This document shows positions 34,786-43,800 of a stretch of 53,008 nucleotides of DNA, in pieces. The position numbers and the translations under genes are program-made. The notes under the pieces were generated by a model. That model saw nothing but the letters and a program-made list of their open reading frames with translations. It made no database searches and was not told the DNA's origin. Numbering within the stretch: position 1 is the stretch's first letter; each line of letters starts with the position of its first letter. Source of the stretch: Bacteroidales bacterium (GTDB taxonomy: Bacteria; Bacteroidota; Bacteroidia; Bacteroidales; B18-G4); the NCBI GenBank assembly GCA_018401355.1, contig JAGYLD010000009.1, positions 1 to 53,008 on the forward strand, written 5' to 3'.

Positions 34786-35898
34786 TTGAAGAGAGTTGTA
34801 CTATCTGTCATTAATGACCTTGTAACCGACCAACGCCTTGATCGTGTTTGCAAAACCCTGGTGAAGATGGGATTTGATGTTTTATTGGTTGGGCGAAAGA
34901 AAGAAGACAGCCTTCCTCTTTCTAAAAGACCGTATCAAATGCATCGTATGAAGCTTATCTTTCAAAAAGGCCCGTTCTTTTATGCAGAATACAATGTCCG
35001 GCTTTTCCTGTTCCTGATATTTCACCAAGCAAACCTTCTGGTATCAAACGACCTCGACACCCTCCTGGCTAATTTCCTGGCTTCTAAAATCAAAGGCACT
35101 CCACTTGTCCACGACAGCCACGAATATTACACAGAAACCCCAGAACTGGTTAAGAGGAAGAGGATACAGCATTTTTGGAAATCCCTGGAAAGATGGATAT
35201 TCCCCAAGCTTACGCTTGTTTATACCGTTAATGTATCCATAGCAGAGCTCTATAAAAAAGAATATGGTATTGAGCCAATTGTCATTCGGAATGTCCCAAT
35301 GACAAGGAAAAATCAGGCGTCCTCCAGAAAAGAAATGGAGCTTCCTGAAAACCGGAAGATAATCCTCCTGCAGGGAGCAGGAATAAACATACAAAGGGGA
35401 GCAGAGGAAATGGTTGAAGCCATGAAATACCTTGATGACGCTCTTTTTCTTATCCTGGGTGATGGTGACATTGTACCAAAATTAAAACAACAGGTAAGGG
35501 AAATGCAGCTTGAGGAAAAAGTCATTTTCATTCCAAAACAACCTTTGGAAAAAGTATTAAAATACACTTCACTGGCAGATATTGGAGTCACGCTCGACAA
35601 AGACACGAACATCAACTACCGGTTCAGCCTTCCCAACAAACTTTTTGACTATATCCATGCCGGACTGCCAGTTATGGCCTCGCCACTCGTTGAGATAAAA
35701 CGAATAATTGAGGAATATGATATCGGAATGATCATTAAAGATCACAACCCCAGGCATATTGCAGAAACTGCAAACATTATGCTTAGTGATAAGGAGAAAA
35801 TAAAAATCTGGAAAGAAAACCTTAAATTTGCTGCAAAAGAACTTTGCTGGGAGAAAGAAGAGAAGAAATTAATTAAAATATACGAACCTTTTGTTTGA
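34786..35898 (+). CDS. Glycosyltransferase (GT4/GT1-like, GT-B fold)
   Basis: This 370-residue protein has a GT-B layout. The N-terminal domain opens with [22 protein letters not shown]. The C-terminal nucleotide-sugar domain has [12 protein letters not shown] near 198, a P-x-L-x2[11 protein letters not shown] stretch and [17 protein letters not shown] near 283-299. It is likely cytosolic and builds a surface glycan. The start codon is TTG at 34786; no ATG suits the conserved N-terminus. Its stop overlaps the next glycosyltransferase by eight bases. Confidence 0.87.
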   Translation: MKRVVLSVINDLVTDQRLDRVCKTLVKMGFDVLLVGRKKEDSLPLSKRPYQMHRMKLIFQKGPFFYAEYNVRLFLFLIFHQANLLVSNDLDTLLANFLASKIKGTPLVHDSHEYYTETPELVKRKRIQHFWKSLERWIFPKLTLVYTVNVSIAELYKKEYGIEPIVIRNVPMTRKNQASSRKEMELPENRKIILLQGAGINIQRGAEEMVEAMKYLDDALFLILGDGDIVPKLKQQVREMQLEEKVIFIPKQPLEKVLKYTSLADIGVTLDKDTNINYRFSLPNKLFDYIHAGLPVMASPLVEIKRIIEEYDIGMIIKDHNPRHIAETANIMLSDKEKIKIWKENLKFAAKELCWEKEEKKLIKIYEPFV

Positions 35899-37018
35899 TC
35901 GACATGTACATATCATATCTTTTGATGTTCCCTATCCTCCTAATTACGGTGGAGTGATCGACGTTTTCTACAAGTTAAAGGCACTTCATGAAAACGGTAT
36001 AAAAATCCACCTGCACTGTATAGAATATCCGGGACGCAACCGTTCTGATGAACTCAACAAGTATTGTGAAGAGGTTCATTATTACCCAAGGAAGATGGGC
36101 ATATTCTCGGCAATGAGTTTTAAGCCATATATCGTTTCCAGCCGCCGTTCAAAAAACCTTCTTAATAATCTACTAAAAGATAACCATCCCATTATTTTCG
36201 AGGGATTGCACAGTTGCTATTATCTGCCGCATAAAAAATTACGAAACAGAAAGAAAATATACCGGGAAAGCAATATTGAGCACCGCTATTATTACAACCT
36301 TTTCAAGGTAGACCGTGACATACGGCATAAGATATACTTTCTTTGTGCCAGCTTAAAGCTTCGCCTGTATCAAAAAGTATTACATCATGCCAATCTGATG
36401 TTGGTTGTTTCACAAAAGGATACCATTTACCTGAAAAAGCATTTTAAGAACAACAAGGTATTTTATCTTCCAAGTTTTCATCCCAGCAGTGAAGTTTCCA
36501 TTCAACCTGGCAAGGGAGATTATGTACTTTATCACGGCAATATTGAGGTTCCTGAAAATGCCCATGCCGCAGAGTTTTTAATGCATGATATATTTTCTGA
36601 TTTACCCATGAGGCTCATTATTGCGGGAATGAATCCACCCGATCACATAAAAAGGCAGGCCGAAAAAATGCCAAATGTTGAGTTGATTGAAAACCCGGAG
36701 GATGACACAATGTTCAGGCTGATTAAAGAAGCCCATGTTAACATTCTGGTAACGTTTCAGGCTACAGGTCTCAAGCTAAAATTATTAAACACACTATACA
36801 ATGGGAGGTTCTGTCTTGTTAACGATAAAATGCTCAATGGCACCAAACTGGATGAACTATGTATTATTGGCAATAACGTTGAAGAACTGAAAGCCAGGCT
36901 GAATGAATTGTTCAACCAGGAATTCAAAGATGAAGAAGTCAGTGTTCGTGAAAAAGTTCTGCAGGATCTTTACTCCAATCAGGCCAATGCCGAGAGATTA
37001 ATTGAGCTGGTCTTTTAA
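35891..37018 (+). CDS. Glycosyltransferase, second of a pair
   Basis: This 375-residue protein starts with a TTG overlapping its neighbour, and opens [25 protein letters not shown], a donor/acceptor loop common in GT4-like enzymes (PPNxGG). The C-terminal half has [20 protein letters not shown] near 213, and a degraded E-x7-E region ([14 protein letters not shown]). It probably acts with the preceding enzyme on the same glycan. Its last 21 bases overlap the end of ftsE on the other strand. Confidence 0.8.
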   Translation: MFDRHVHIISFDVPYPPNYGGVIDVFYKLKALHENGIKIHLHCIEYPGRNRSDELNKYCEEVHYYPRKMGIFSAMSFKPYIVSSRRSKNLLNNLLKDNHPIIFEGLHSCYYLPHKKLRNRKKIYRESNIEHRYYYNLFKVDRDIRHKIYFLCASLKLRLYQKVLHHANLMLVVSQKDTIYLKKHFKNNKVFYLPSFHPSSEVSIQPGKGDYVLYHGNIEVPENAHAAEFLMHDIFSDLPMRLIIAGMNPPDHIKRQAEKMPNVELIENPEDDTMFRLIKEAHVNILVTFQATGLKLKLLNTLYNGRFCLVNDKMLNGTKLDELCIIGNNVEELKARLNELFNQEFKDEEVSVREKVLQDLYSNQANAERLIELVF

Positions 37019-37684
37019 CTCAACCAGATCTCCGTCTTCACATTTTAAGGTTCTTGCTTTAAACTCCTGAAAGAGGGAATAATCATGTGTTGCCATCACG
37101 ACAGCACGTCCTGATGAACTAATATCAAAAAGCAACCTCATGATCCCCTGTGATGATTCCGGATCCAGATTTCCTGTAGGCTCATCAGCCAGGATAATAT
37201 CAGGATCATTAACCAATGCGCGTGCGATACCAACACGTTGCTGTTCACCCTGTGAAAGCTGATGTGGCATTTTAAATCCTTTTGTTCCCAACCCTACTTT
37301 ATCCAGGACATCCTGCATGCGGGCTTCCATCTTTTGCCTGTCTTTCCATCCTGTGGCTTTCATAACAAAAAGCAGGTTTTCATTCACATTTCTGTCCGTA
37401 AGCAACTGAAAATCCTGGAACACAATACCCAACTTTCTTCGCAGAAATGGCACTTCCTTCGTTCTCAACTTTTTCAGATTGTAACCCACCACACTGGCAC
37501 TGCCAGATACGAGTGGAAGCTCTGCATAAATTGTTTTCAATAGGCTGCTTTTCCCACTTCCTGTCCTGCCAATGATGTATACAAACTCCCCCCTTTCCAC
37601 TTTCAGGGAGACCTCATTTAAAACCAGGTTATCCTTTTGATAAATAGGAACTTTTTCAAATTTTATAACTGCATCCAAAGACAT
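36998..37684 (-). CDS. ftsE: Cell division ABC ATPase FtsE
   Basis: This 228-residue ATPase has Walker A GRTGSGKSS near 40, signature LSQGEQQR near 145, and Walker B IILADEPTGNLDP. The Q-loop region IVFQDFQLLTDRNVNEN is typical of FtsE. With FtsX it controls cell-wall hydrolases at the septum. ftsX is not next to it, so the partner is elsewhere in the genome. LolD-type ATPases share the motifs, but the N-terminal VIKFEKVPIYQ pattern favours FtsE. Confidence 0.85.
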   Translation of the reverse strand: MSLDAVIKFEKVPIYQKDNLVLNEVSLKVERGEFVYIIGRTGSGKSSLLKTIYAELPLVSGSASVVGYNLKKLRTKEVPFLRRKLGIVFQDFQLLTDRNVNENLLFVMKATGWKDRQKMEARMQDVLDKVGLGTKGFKMPHQLSQGEQQRVGIARALVNDPDIILADEPTGNLDPESSQGIMRLLFDISSSGRAVVMATHDYSLFQEFKARTLKCEDGDLVELKDQLN

Positions 37685-37690
37685 ATTTTT

Positions 37691-38362
37691 CTATTTAAAA
37701 AACATTTCACTAGCGTTATGGATTCCGGAAATAACCATTTGTGTAGCAATCACCGCAAGGATGAGGCCCATGACCTTTGATATCACTGTAATCACATGCT
37801 TTCCAAGGAATCCTACAATCTTATTTCCTGAAATAAACAAAATAAATGTAACAAAGCACATAAAGGCAAAAGCAGCAACTACTACTGCTACATGAACTAC
37901 GGTAGACAAATTAGAATTAGCACCTACAAAATTCATCGCTGTAGAAATTGTTCCCGGGCCGGCCAGAATGGGAATAGCTAGTGGGGTAAGCGCTACATTC
38001 AGATTAGAATCAGGATTATTTGCCTCTGATTCGATTTGTTCCCTTTCTTCTTTGGGAGGCTGATGGACCTCAGCATGGCTACCCTGCAGCATATTATATC
38101 CAACCCAAAACAACAATATACCTCCGGTGATCTGAAAAGCCGGAAGGGTAATACCAAAAAGTTTAAATATTACTTTTCCCAGTATAATAAATATCGTTAC
38201 AATAATAAATGCATATAAAACTGATTTTACCGCTACTTTTCGCTGGTCTTTCTTGTCCATGCTGCTTGTCAATCCCATGAAGATTGGCGTATTAGCAATT
38301 GGATTCATAATAGCGAAGAAACCCATTACGACAGTGGTTAATAATAGTATTATTTGATGCAT
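37691..38362 (-). CDS. MarC family integral membrane protein
   Basis: This 223-residue protein has six membrane helices and the MarC phrases AIMNPIANTPIFMGLT near 18-33 and PLAIPILAGPGTISTA near 127-142. A hydrophilic loop (about 90-118) lies between helices three and four. The family was once linked to antibiotic resistance, which is not supported; its real role is unknown. It is six bases upstream of ftsE and may share its transcript. Confidence 0.88.
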   Translation of the reverse strand: MHQIILLLTTVVMGFFAIMNPIANTPIFMGLTSSMDKKDQRKVAVKSVLYAFIIVTIFIILGKVIFKLFGITLPAFQITGGILLFWVGYNMLQGSHAEVHQPPKEEREQIESEANNPDSNLNVALTPLAIPILAGPGTISTAMNFVGANSNLSTVVHVAVVVAAFAFMCFVTFILFISGNKIVGFLGKHVITVISKVMGLILAVIATQMVISGIHNASEMFFK

Positions 38363-38387
38363 ATGTCAGATTTTATTGTTACTATCA

Positions 38388-38425
38388 CAAAAATAAGAAA
38401 ACCCGGCAAGTTTGAACAAGCCGGG
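38388..38425 (-). terminator. Terminator of the rnf operon
   Basis: Downstream of rnfA on the minus strand, CCCGGC (38420-38425) pairs with GCCGGG (38402-38407) with an inner GTT/AAC helix. The T-rich run TTTTCTTATTTTTG follows. A strong intrinsic terminator. Confidence 0.82.
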
Positions 38426-38448
38426 AGAAATATCTTCAATATTGCATT

Positions 38449-39021
38449 TTAAACCATTCCAGCAAACCCCATAAAAGCGAGTGCCAGTATACCTGCAGCT
38501 ACAAGTGCAATCGGCACACCACGCATACCTTTCGGGACTTCCATCAGGTCCATGTGTTCGCGCAAACCTGCAAAAAGTGTCATGGCCAATCCGAAACCAG
38601 CTGCATTGGCAATGGCAAAAACGACACCCTCCAGAAGATTATAATCTTTTCCAATGGTCAGCAGTGCTACACCCATAACAGCACAGTTTGTTGTAATAAG
38701 AGGAAGAAATATACCCAGGGCCTGATAAAGCGGAGGGCTTATCTTCTTGAGCATTATCTCAACCATTTGTACCAAAGAGGCAATGACCAGGATAAAGCTG
38801 ATGGTTTGCAGAAAAGTAATCTGCAGTGGGGCAAGAATATAATTGTATATAAACCATGTTACCACGGTTGCAATGGTCATCACAAACAATACGGCCCCGC
38901 TCATACCTACAGCGGTGTCCACTTTGTTGGATACTCCCAGGAATGGGCAGATACCTAAAAACTGGGCAAGAACAATATTTGAGACAAATATGGCCGATAC
39001 GATGATAATGAAATATTCCAT
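38449..39021 (-). CDS. rnfA: Rnf complex subunit RnfA
   Basis: This 190-residue protein has six membrane helices and matches RnfA/RsxA (opening YFIIIVSAIFVSNIVLAQFLGICPFLGVS). RnfA and RnfE are homologous and share a membrane-embedded iron-sulfur centre; the conserved cysteines in FLGICPF near 24 and TNCAVMG near 112 are present. Rnf oxidises ferredoxin with NAD and pumps sodium or protons. It is the last gene of the operon. Confidence 0.95.
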   Translation of the reverse strand: MEYFIIIVSAIFVSNIVLAQFLGICPFLGVSNKVDTAVGMSGAVLFVMTIATVVTWFIYNYILAPLQITFLQTISFILVIASLVQMVEIMLKKISPPLYQALGIFLPLITTNCAVMGVALLTIGKDYNLLEGVVFAIANAAGFGLAMTLFAGLREHMDLMEVPKGMRGVPIALVAAGILALAFMGFAGMV

Positions 39022-39032
39022 ATCTTAAAATA

Positions 39033-39617
39033 TTATGCTGATTTCTTTAAGCGGTTAAACATAGCGATCAGATATCCCAGCACGATGAAAGCACCCGGCT
39101 GGAGGATAAAAACGAGAATGGCATCACCGGGAATGAACTTGAAGCCAAAGATGGACCCGGCACCAAGCATCTCCCTGATTGATCCAAGCAAAGTAAGTGC
39201 AAATGTAAAACCAAGACCCATTCCCAGCCCGTCAATAAGGGACGAGAGGAAGCTTTGTTTGGAAGCGAAGCCCTCAGCCCTTCCTAACACGAGGCAGTTC
39301 ACCACGATCAGTGGGATAAAAATTCCCAGTGCTTTGAAAAGTGATGGTGCATATGCCTGCATCACCAACTCCACAATGGTCACAAAAGAAGCTATTATCA
39401 CAATAAAGGAAGGGATTCTGACCTTGTTGGGTATATAATTTTTTACAAGGGAAACCACCATATTGGAACACATGAGAACAAATGTTGTAGCAATTCCCAT
39501 CCCAAAGCCATTGAAGGCAGAGGAAGTCACCGCGAGGGTCGGACAAAGCCCGAGCAACAAAGTAAAAACAGGATTTTCCTTTATAAATCCTTTGGTAAAA
39601 TTAACCCATTGATTCAT
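39033..39617 (-). CDS. rnfE: Rnf complex subunit RnfE
   Basis: This 194-residue membrane subunit has six helices and the RnfE phrases [23 protein letters not shown] and [10 protein letters not shown], each with the conserved cysteine paired across RnfA/RnfE. Its start overlaps the rnfG stop by four bases, and the rnfA gene follows after 11 bases. All subunits of the complex are present in this run. Confidence 0.95.
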   Translation of the reverse strand: MNQWVNFTKGFIKENPVFTLLLGLCPTLAVTSSAFNGFGMGIATTFVLMCSNMVVSLVKNYIPNKVRIPSFIVIIASFVTIVELVMQAYAPSLFKALGIFIPLIVVNCLVLGRAEGFASKQSFLSSLIDGLGMGLGFTFALTLLGSIREMLGAGSIFGFKFIPGDAILVFILQPGAFIVLGYLIAMFNRLKKSA

Positions 39618-40192
39618 TTTTGATCCTCCGTATATTTTTCATAAGAAACATATGCCCTTTCAACAGCTTCGCAAAAAGCCCTTGAGCTGATTGTTGCTGC
39701 GGTGATGGCATCTATGTCGCCTCCGTCGTTTTTTACTTTCAAAATAAACTCTTTTGGATTCTTATTAACAAACTGATTTCTAAACTCAGGTGTTTCCAGT
39801 TTTGTACCCAACCCCGGAGTTTCCTTTTGCTGCACAACCTGGGTATTGTCAATCACCCCACCGGGCAGGAATCCTACCATTAATTTAATGGGTGTAGGAT
39901 CATATCCCTTCAGGGAATATGAGAGAATAGCAGTTCCGACAAGTTCTCCTGCTTTAAACCCTTGATTAAAAACCAATGAGTCAGATCCATCATCAGGAGC
40001 TACAGAAAAAGTCTTTAATTCATCAAACTCCGGGATCACCTCCCTGATAGCTGCTTCCTGTGCTTTCTTTTTTGCAACGGCAATGGGTCCTTTCGTAAGG
40101 TTATAAATGCCTCCCAACGACAAAGATGCTATCAGTGTGACGATGAACAGTGTGATCACCATATTTTTAAAAGACGATTCTACTTTAGCCAT
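39614..40192 (-). CDS. rnfG: Rnf complex subunit RnfG
   Basis: I start at ATG 40192 ([16 protein letters not shown]), because a longer frame would overlap rnfD without matching the family. The roughly 192-residue periplasmic protein has one N-terminal membrane helix and an FMN-binding domain. FMN is attached to the last threonine of an S/T-G-A-T motif in the family; here the site reads [10 protein letters not shown], near residue 170. It carries electrons across the periplasmic face of the complex. Confidence 0.93.
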   Translation of the reverse strand: MAKVESSFKNMVITLFIVTLIASLSLGGIYNLTKGPIAVAKKKAQEAAIREVIPEFDELKTFSVAPDDGSDSLVFNQGFKAGELVGTAILSYSLKGYDPTPIKLMVGFLPGGVIDNTQVVQQKETPGLGTKLETPEFRNQFVNKNPKEFILKVKNDGGDIDAITAATISSRAFCEAVERAYVSYEKYTEDQK

Positions 40193-40217
40193 TTTATATC
40201 TCTTAAAAGTTTTACAA

Positions 40218-41222
40218 TTAAGCCTGCACCACTTTTTCCCCAAATCGTTTTGGTTTAAACGCCCTGTTTATCAAGGGTGTAAATGCGTTCATGATCAATA
40301 TCGCGAATGCGACACCTTCGGGATAAGCCCCCCAGATCCGTATGATGGCTGTCAACAATCCGGCACCAACACCAAACACCAGCATCCCACGATATGTGAT
40401 TGGCGTTGAAACCATATCTGTTGCCATAAAAAACACGCCAAGCATCAATCCACCGGTAACCAGATGGAAGAAAGGATCGGCATATTGGGTGGGGTCAATA
40501 AGATGAAGGATACCTGTAAACGCAAAGAATGTCAGCAGGTATGCAGTGGGAGTATGCCATGTGATTATCCTGCGTACAAGCATATAAAAAGCTCCCAGGA
40601 TAAGGGCAATGGCAGATATCTCACCAATGCATCCTCCCTGGAATCCCATCAGCTCATTTACATAACCAGGCATTTCCGGCATCAACTCGGGTACGGTTTT
40701 GCCCATTTTAACGCCTTCCTTGAGAATTCCCAGTGGTGTTGGTCCTGTAACCGCATCCATAACTGCTGTCCCTCCATACAATGGCTTGGGTAACGGCCAG
40801 GTTGTCATCTGCACCGGAAAGGATATCAAAAGAAAAATCCTGCCAACAAGTGCCGGATTAAAGGGGTTTTTACCCAATCCCCCAAAGGACATTTTAGCAA
40901 CGACAATGGTCACAAAAGATCCAACGATAATAATCCAAATCGGAATATTGGCCGGAACATTAAAAGCCAAAAGTATACCGGCAACAAGGGCTGAACCATC
41001 GTTGATGGTGACAGGGCCTTTGATGATGAATTTCTGGACCAGCCATTCGAAGAAGATACAGGATACGGAGGCCGTCAACAATACCCAAAGGGCATCCAGG
41101 CCAAAGAAATAAATGGAAACCAGGATTGCCGGTACCATTGCGTAGACCACACCGTACATGATCTTCTTAACTGAATCGTCCCCGTGAACGTGCGGGGATC
41201 CCGATACTGTTAACATGTTCAT
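40218..41222 (-). CDS. rnfD: Rnf complex subunit RnfD
   Basis: This 334-residue membrane subunit has about ten helices and matches RnfD/NqrB. The FMN-linked threonine should be in DAVTGPTPLG near 155-164. The phrases FGGLGKNPFNPALVGRIFL and HLVTGGLMLGVFFMATDMVSTP are family hallmarks. RnfD forms the ion path with RnfA and RnfE. It starts three bases after rnfC. Confidence 0.95.
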   Translation of the reverse strand: MNMLTVSGSPHVHGDDSVKKIMYGVVYAMVPAILVSIYFFGLDALWVLLTASVSCIFFEWLVQKFIIKGPVTINDGSALVAGILLAFNVPANIPIWIIIVGSFVTIVVAKMSFGGLGKNPFNPALVGRIFLLISFPVQMTTWPLPKPLYGGTAVMDAVTGPTPLGILKEGVKMGKTVPELMPEMPGYVNELMGFQGGCIGEISAIALILGAFYMLVRRIITWHTPTAYLLTFFAFTGILHLIDPTQYADPFFHLVTGGLMLGVFFMATDMVSTPITYRGMLVFGVGAGLLTAIIRIWGAYPEGVAFAILIMNAFTPLINRAFKPKRFGEKVVQA

Positions 41223-41225
41223 ATC

Positions 41226-42566
41226 TTATTTTTTTCCTCTGTTTCTTATTATCTGACCAACCTTGTTTTTCCCCACTCTGATATAATCAAGCAAGGGCCT
41301 TCCTGAGGGACAAGTATACTGGCAGGAACCGCATTCAATGCAGTCCATGACTTTTTGTTTTTCAACATCTTCCCACATCTGCAGCCTTGAAAGCTGAGAA
41401 AGCAGTATAGGTTCCAATCCCATCGGACAAACGCTCACACATCTTCCACAACGGATACATGGCAGCATTTCTACTCTGTGTGTTTCCTGCTTGTTCATGA
41501 TAAGGATCCCGGATGTTCCTTTTACCACAGGTGTCTCCAAAGATAACAAGGCCTTTCCCATCATGGGACCTCCACTGATGATCTTCCCTGTATCCTCAGG
41601 TACACCACCGGCATTGTCAATTAGTATTGATATCGGCGTGCCTATCCTTGCAAGGAAATTGGAAGGCTTCGCAACAGATTTACCTGTAACAGTCACGACG
41701 CGCTCAACCAGTGGTTTATTCTTCTGAATGGCTTGATAAACAGCAAAAGCGGTTCCGACATTGTTCACAACGGCACCAACCTCAATTGGAAGTTTTCCGG
41801 ATGGGACTTCCCTTCCCGTAACCGCCTTGATCAATTGTTTTTCACCTCCCTGAGGGTATTTTACCTTGAGGGGTACAACTTTAATTCCTTTGAAACCTTC
41901 AGCAAGCTCTTTCAGGTAACTGATGGCATCCGGCTTATTGTTTTCAATCCCTATGTAAGCCTTTTTCACACCCAGACCTTTCATCAAAATACTTGTGCCA
42001 ATGAGAGCCTCTTCTCCATTACTCATCATAAGCTGATGGTCGGAGGTGAGATATGGCTCACATTCAACTCCGTTGATAAGCAAGACCTCCGGCTTCTTAC
42101 CATCGGGGATCATTAATTTAACATGTGATGGGAATGTGGCACCTCCAAGCCCAACAATACCCATTTCCTTGATCTTGTCAATGATCTCCTTTTGGGTGAA
42201 AGAAAAGTCCCGTTTAATGGTTTCACTCCGGTCAATCGATGGCTCCCATTCGTCACCTTCAACATTGATCACTACCGCCATCTTCTTATAACCACTGGTA
42301 TCAATAACAGCGTCGATCTTCAGAACCTTGCCTGATACCGAAGAATGAACATTGGACGAGATAAACGCCTCGCCCTTCGCAATCAATTGCCCCACCTTCA
42401 CCTCGTCACCTTTTTTGATAAGCGGGATGGCAGGAGCACCCAGATTTTGATTTAAGGGGATAAAAGCTTGTTTCGGTGGGTCAAGCACAACGATGGGCTG
42501 GTTGGCTGAGATCTTGTTTTCAGCCGGATGAACACCTCCACGCTTGAATGTTTTTAAAGTAGTCAT
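41226..42566 (-). CDS. rnfC: Rnf complex subunit RnfC
   Basis: This 446-residue peripheral subunit is the NADH/FMN site of Rnf. GLGGATFPSHVKL near 147-160 is the nucleotide-binding glycine region, and two [4Fe-4S] motifs lie near the C-terminus: CIRCGRCVSVCPMGLEP (about 370) and CIECGSCQYTCPSGRP (about 410). Unlike some proteobacterial RnfC proteins, it has no long alanine/lysine tail. Confidence 0.96.
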   Translation of the reverse strand: MTTLKTFKRGGVHPAENKISANQPIVVLDPPKQAFIPLNQNLGAPAIPLIKKGDEVKVGQLIAKGEAFISSNVHSSVSGKVLKIDAVIDTSGYKKMAVVINVEGDEWEPSIDRSETIKRDFSFTQKEIIDKIKEMGIVGLGGATFPSHVKLMIPDGKKPEVLLINGVECEPYLTSDHQLMMSNGEEALIGTSILMKGLGVKKAYIGIENNKPDAISYLKELAEGFKGIKVVPLKVKYPQGGEKQLIKAVTGREVPSGKLPIEVGAVVNNVGTAFAVYQAIQKNKPLVERVVTVTGKSVAKPSNFLARIGTPISILIDNAGGVPEDTGKIISGGPMMGKALLSLETPVVKGTSGILIMNKQETHRVEMLPCIRCGRCVSVCPMGLEPILLSQLSRLQMWEDVEKQKVMDCIECGSCQYTCPSGRPLLDYIRVGKNKVGQIIRNRGKK

Positions 42567-42592
42567 CCTGATAAATTGGATTTTACTATGAA

Positions 42593-43528
42593 TTAATTTT
42601 CATTATTTTCTTCGTTCTTAGGCTTGGTTGCAGCTGTTTTATCCTTTGCTTCAACCGGGGGATCCTTTTCTTCAGCCTTCTTCTCTGCTGGCTTTTTCCT
42701 CGGAGGAAAATTGAGTTCATGAATAGCTCCAGTCGGACATTCAGGGACACATTTCCTGCAGAGCTTGCATTTCTCCGGATCAATATATGCCAGATTGTTT
42801 TCAAGTGTAATGGCATCGAAGGGACAAACCTTCACACATTTCCCACATCCAATGCATGCAACGCTGCAATTTTTCTTTGCTGGTCCGCCCTTTTCTTCAT
42901 TAACGCAGCAGACATATATCCTGCGATCCTTTTTGCCTTTGGGTCTGAGCTCAATGATATTTCGGGGGCAAGCTTTCACACAGGCTCCACAGGCAACACA
43001 TTTCTCATTGACTTCAGGAAGTCCGGTTTCAGGATTGATAAATATGGCATCGAACTGGCATGATACCACACAGTCGCCCAGGCCAAGGCATCCATTCGGA
43101 CAACCGCTTTCCCCTGAATACAAGTTGTGCGCAAACGCACAGGTTGCAGGACCGTCATAGTTAATCTTCTTGGGAGCATTGGCCCTGTTGCCATTGCATC
43201 GGACAACTGCGATGAGGGGTTCTTTCTCTTCCACTGTCAGCCCTACTGCTTCTGCCACTTTTGTCATGACTTCGCTGCCGCCAACAGGACAGTTAAAATC
43301 GTCAATGCTCTCTTCATTGCTAACCGCTTTAACAATGGCTTCAGCAAAGTTTCGGCATCCGGCAAATCCACAACCACCGCAGTTTGCTGCAGGAAGTGCT
43401 TCTTCCACAACATCAATCCGTGGATCTTCTATTACCTTAAACTTCTGTGCAACACCATAAAGCACTATGGCAGCAACAACACCGATAGCACTTAATGAAA
43501 TGATTGAAAAAATAATTACATCGTTCAC
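42593..43528 (-). CDS. rnfB: Rnf complex subunit RnfB (ferredoxin-binding)
   Basis: This 311-residue subunit has an N-terminal membrane helix (about 4-25), then an iron-sulfur region with CGGCGFAGC near 50, and several ferredoxin motifs: CVACGACVKACP, CIGCGKCVKVCP and CKLCRKCVPECP, plus a CPNGCLGLGDCVVSC cluster. It accepts electrons from ferredoxin. The last 40 residues are a low-complexity K/E/P tail. It is the first gene of the rnfBCDGEA run. In other Bacteroidota I expect rseC directly before it; here two secreted-protein genes intervene. Confidence 0.96.
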   Translation of the reverse strand: MNDVIIFSIISLSAIGVVAAIVLYGVAQKFKVIEDPRIDVVEEALPAANCGGCGFAGCRNFAEAIVKAVSNEESIDDFNCPVGGSEVMTKVAEAVGLTVEEKEPLIAVVRCNGNRANAPKKINYDGPATCAFAHNLYSGESGCPNGCLGLGDCVVSCQFDAIFINPETGLPEVNEKCVACGACVKACPRNIIELRPKGKKDRRIYVCCVNEEKGGPAKKNCSVACIGCGKCVKVCPFDAITLENNLAYIDPEKCKLCRKCVPECPTGAIHELNFPPRKKPAEKKAEEKDPPVEAKDKTAATKPKNEENNEN

Positions 43529-43700
43529 GATAGTTTCCTTTTTTAAGGTTCAATACGCGAAATTTGGCGTGTTAAAGAAATAACAAGTGGCAAAATTAAA
43601 ATAAATGGCACATTATTGCATGATTTAGAAGCTTTTTTGGAATGGGCTTACACACTGATAGTCAAACAGATAACAAACACCCAATGCTTCAACATAATAC

Positions 43701-43743
43701 AAATATCCTGAAACCATTTATAATAAAGGATTTCAGGATATTT
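43701..43743 (-). terminator. Strong hairpin after the first T9SS gene
   Basis: AAATATCCTGAAA (43701-43713) and TTTCAGGATATTT (43731-43743) are perfect inverted copies, 13 bp, with an extra CC/GG nearby. It lies 58 bases downstream of the secreted-protein stop codon and isolates that gene from rnfB. The rest of the 270-base gap (43529-43800) shows no gene. Confidence 0.7.
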
Positions 43744-43800
43744 TTAGAATTTTTCTAAATTGCCTATCGCCAAGATATTTAGAAGGGTTTTAAAAAAGGC

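Noticed and set aside
40699-41112. 137-codon plus-strand frame opposite rnfD
   Set aside because: Antisense to a strongly conserved membrane gene; composition is what codon reversal of hydrophobic helices yields.
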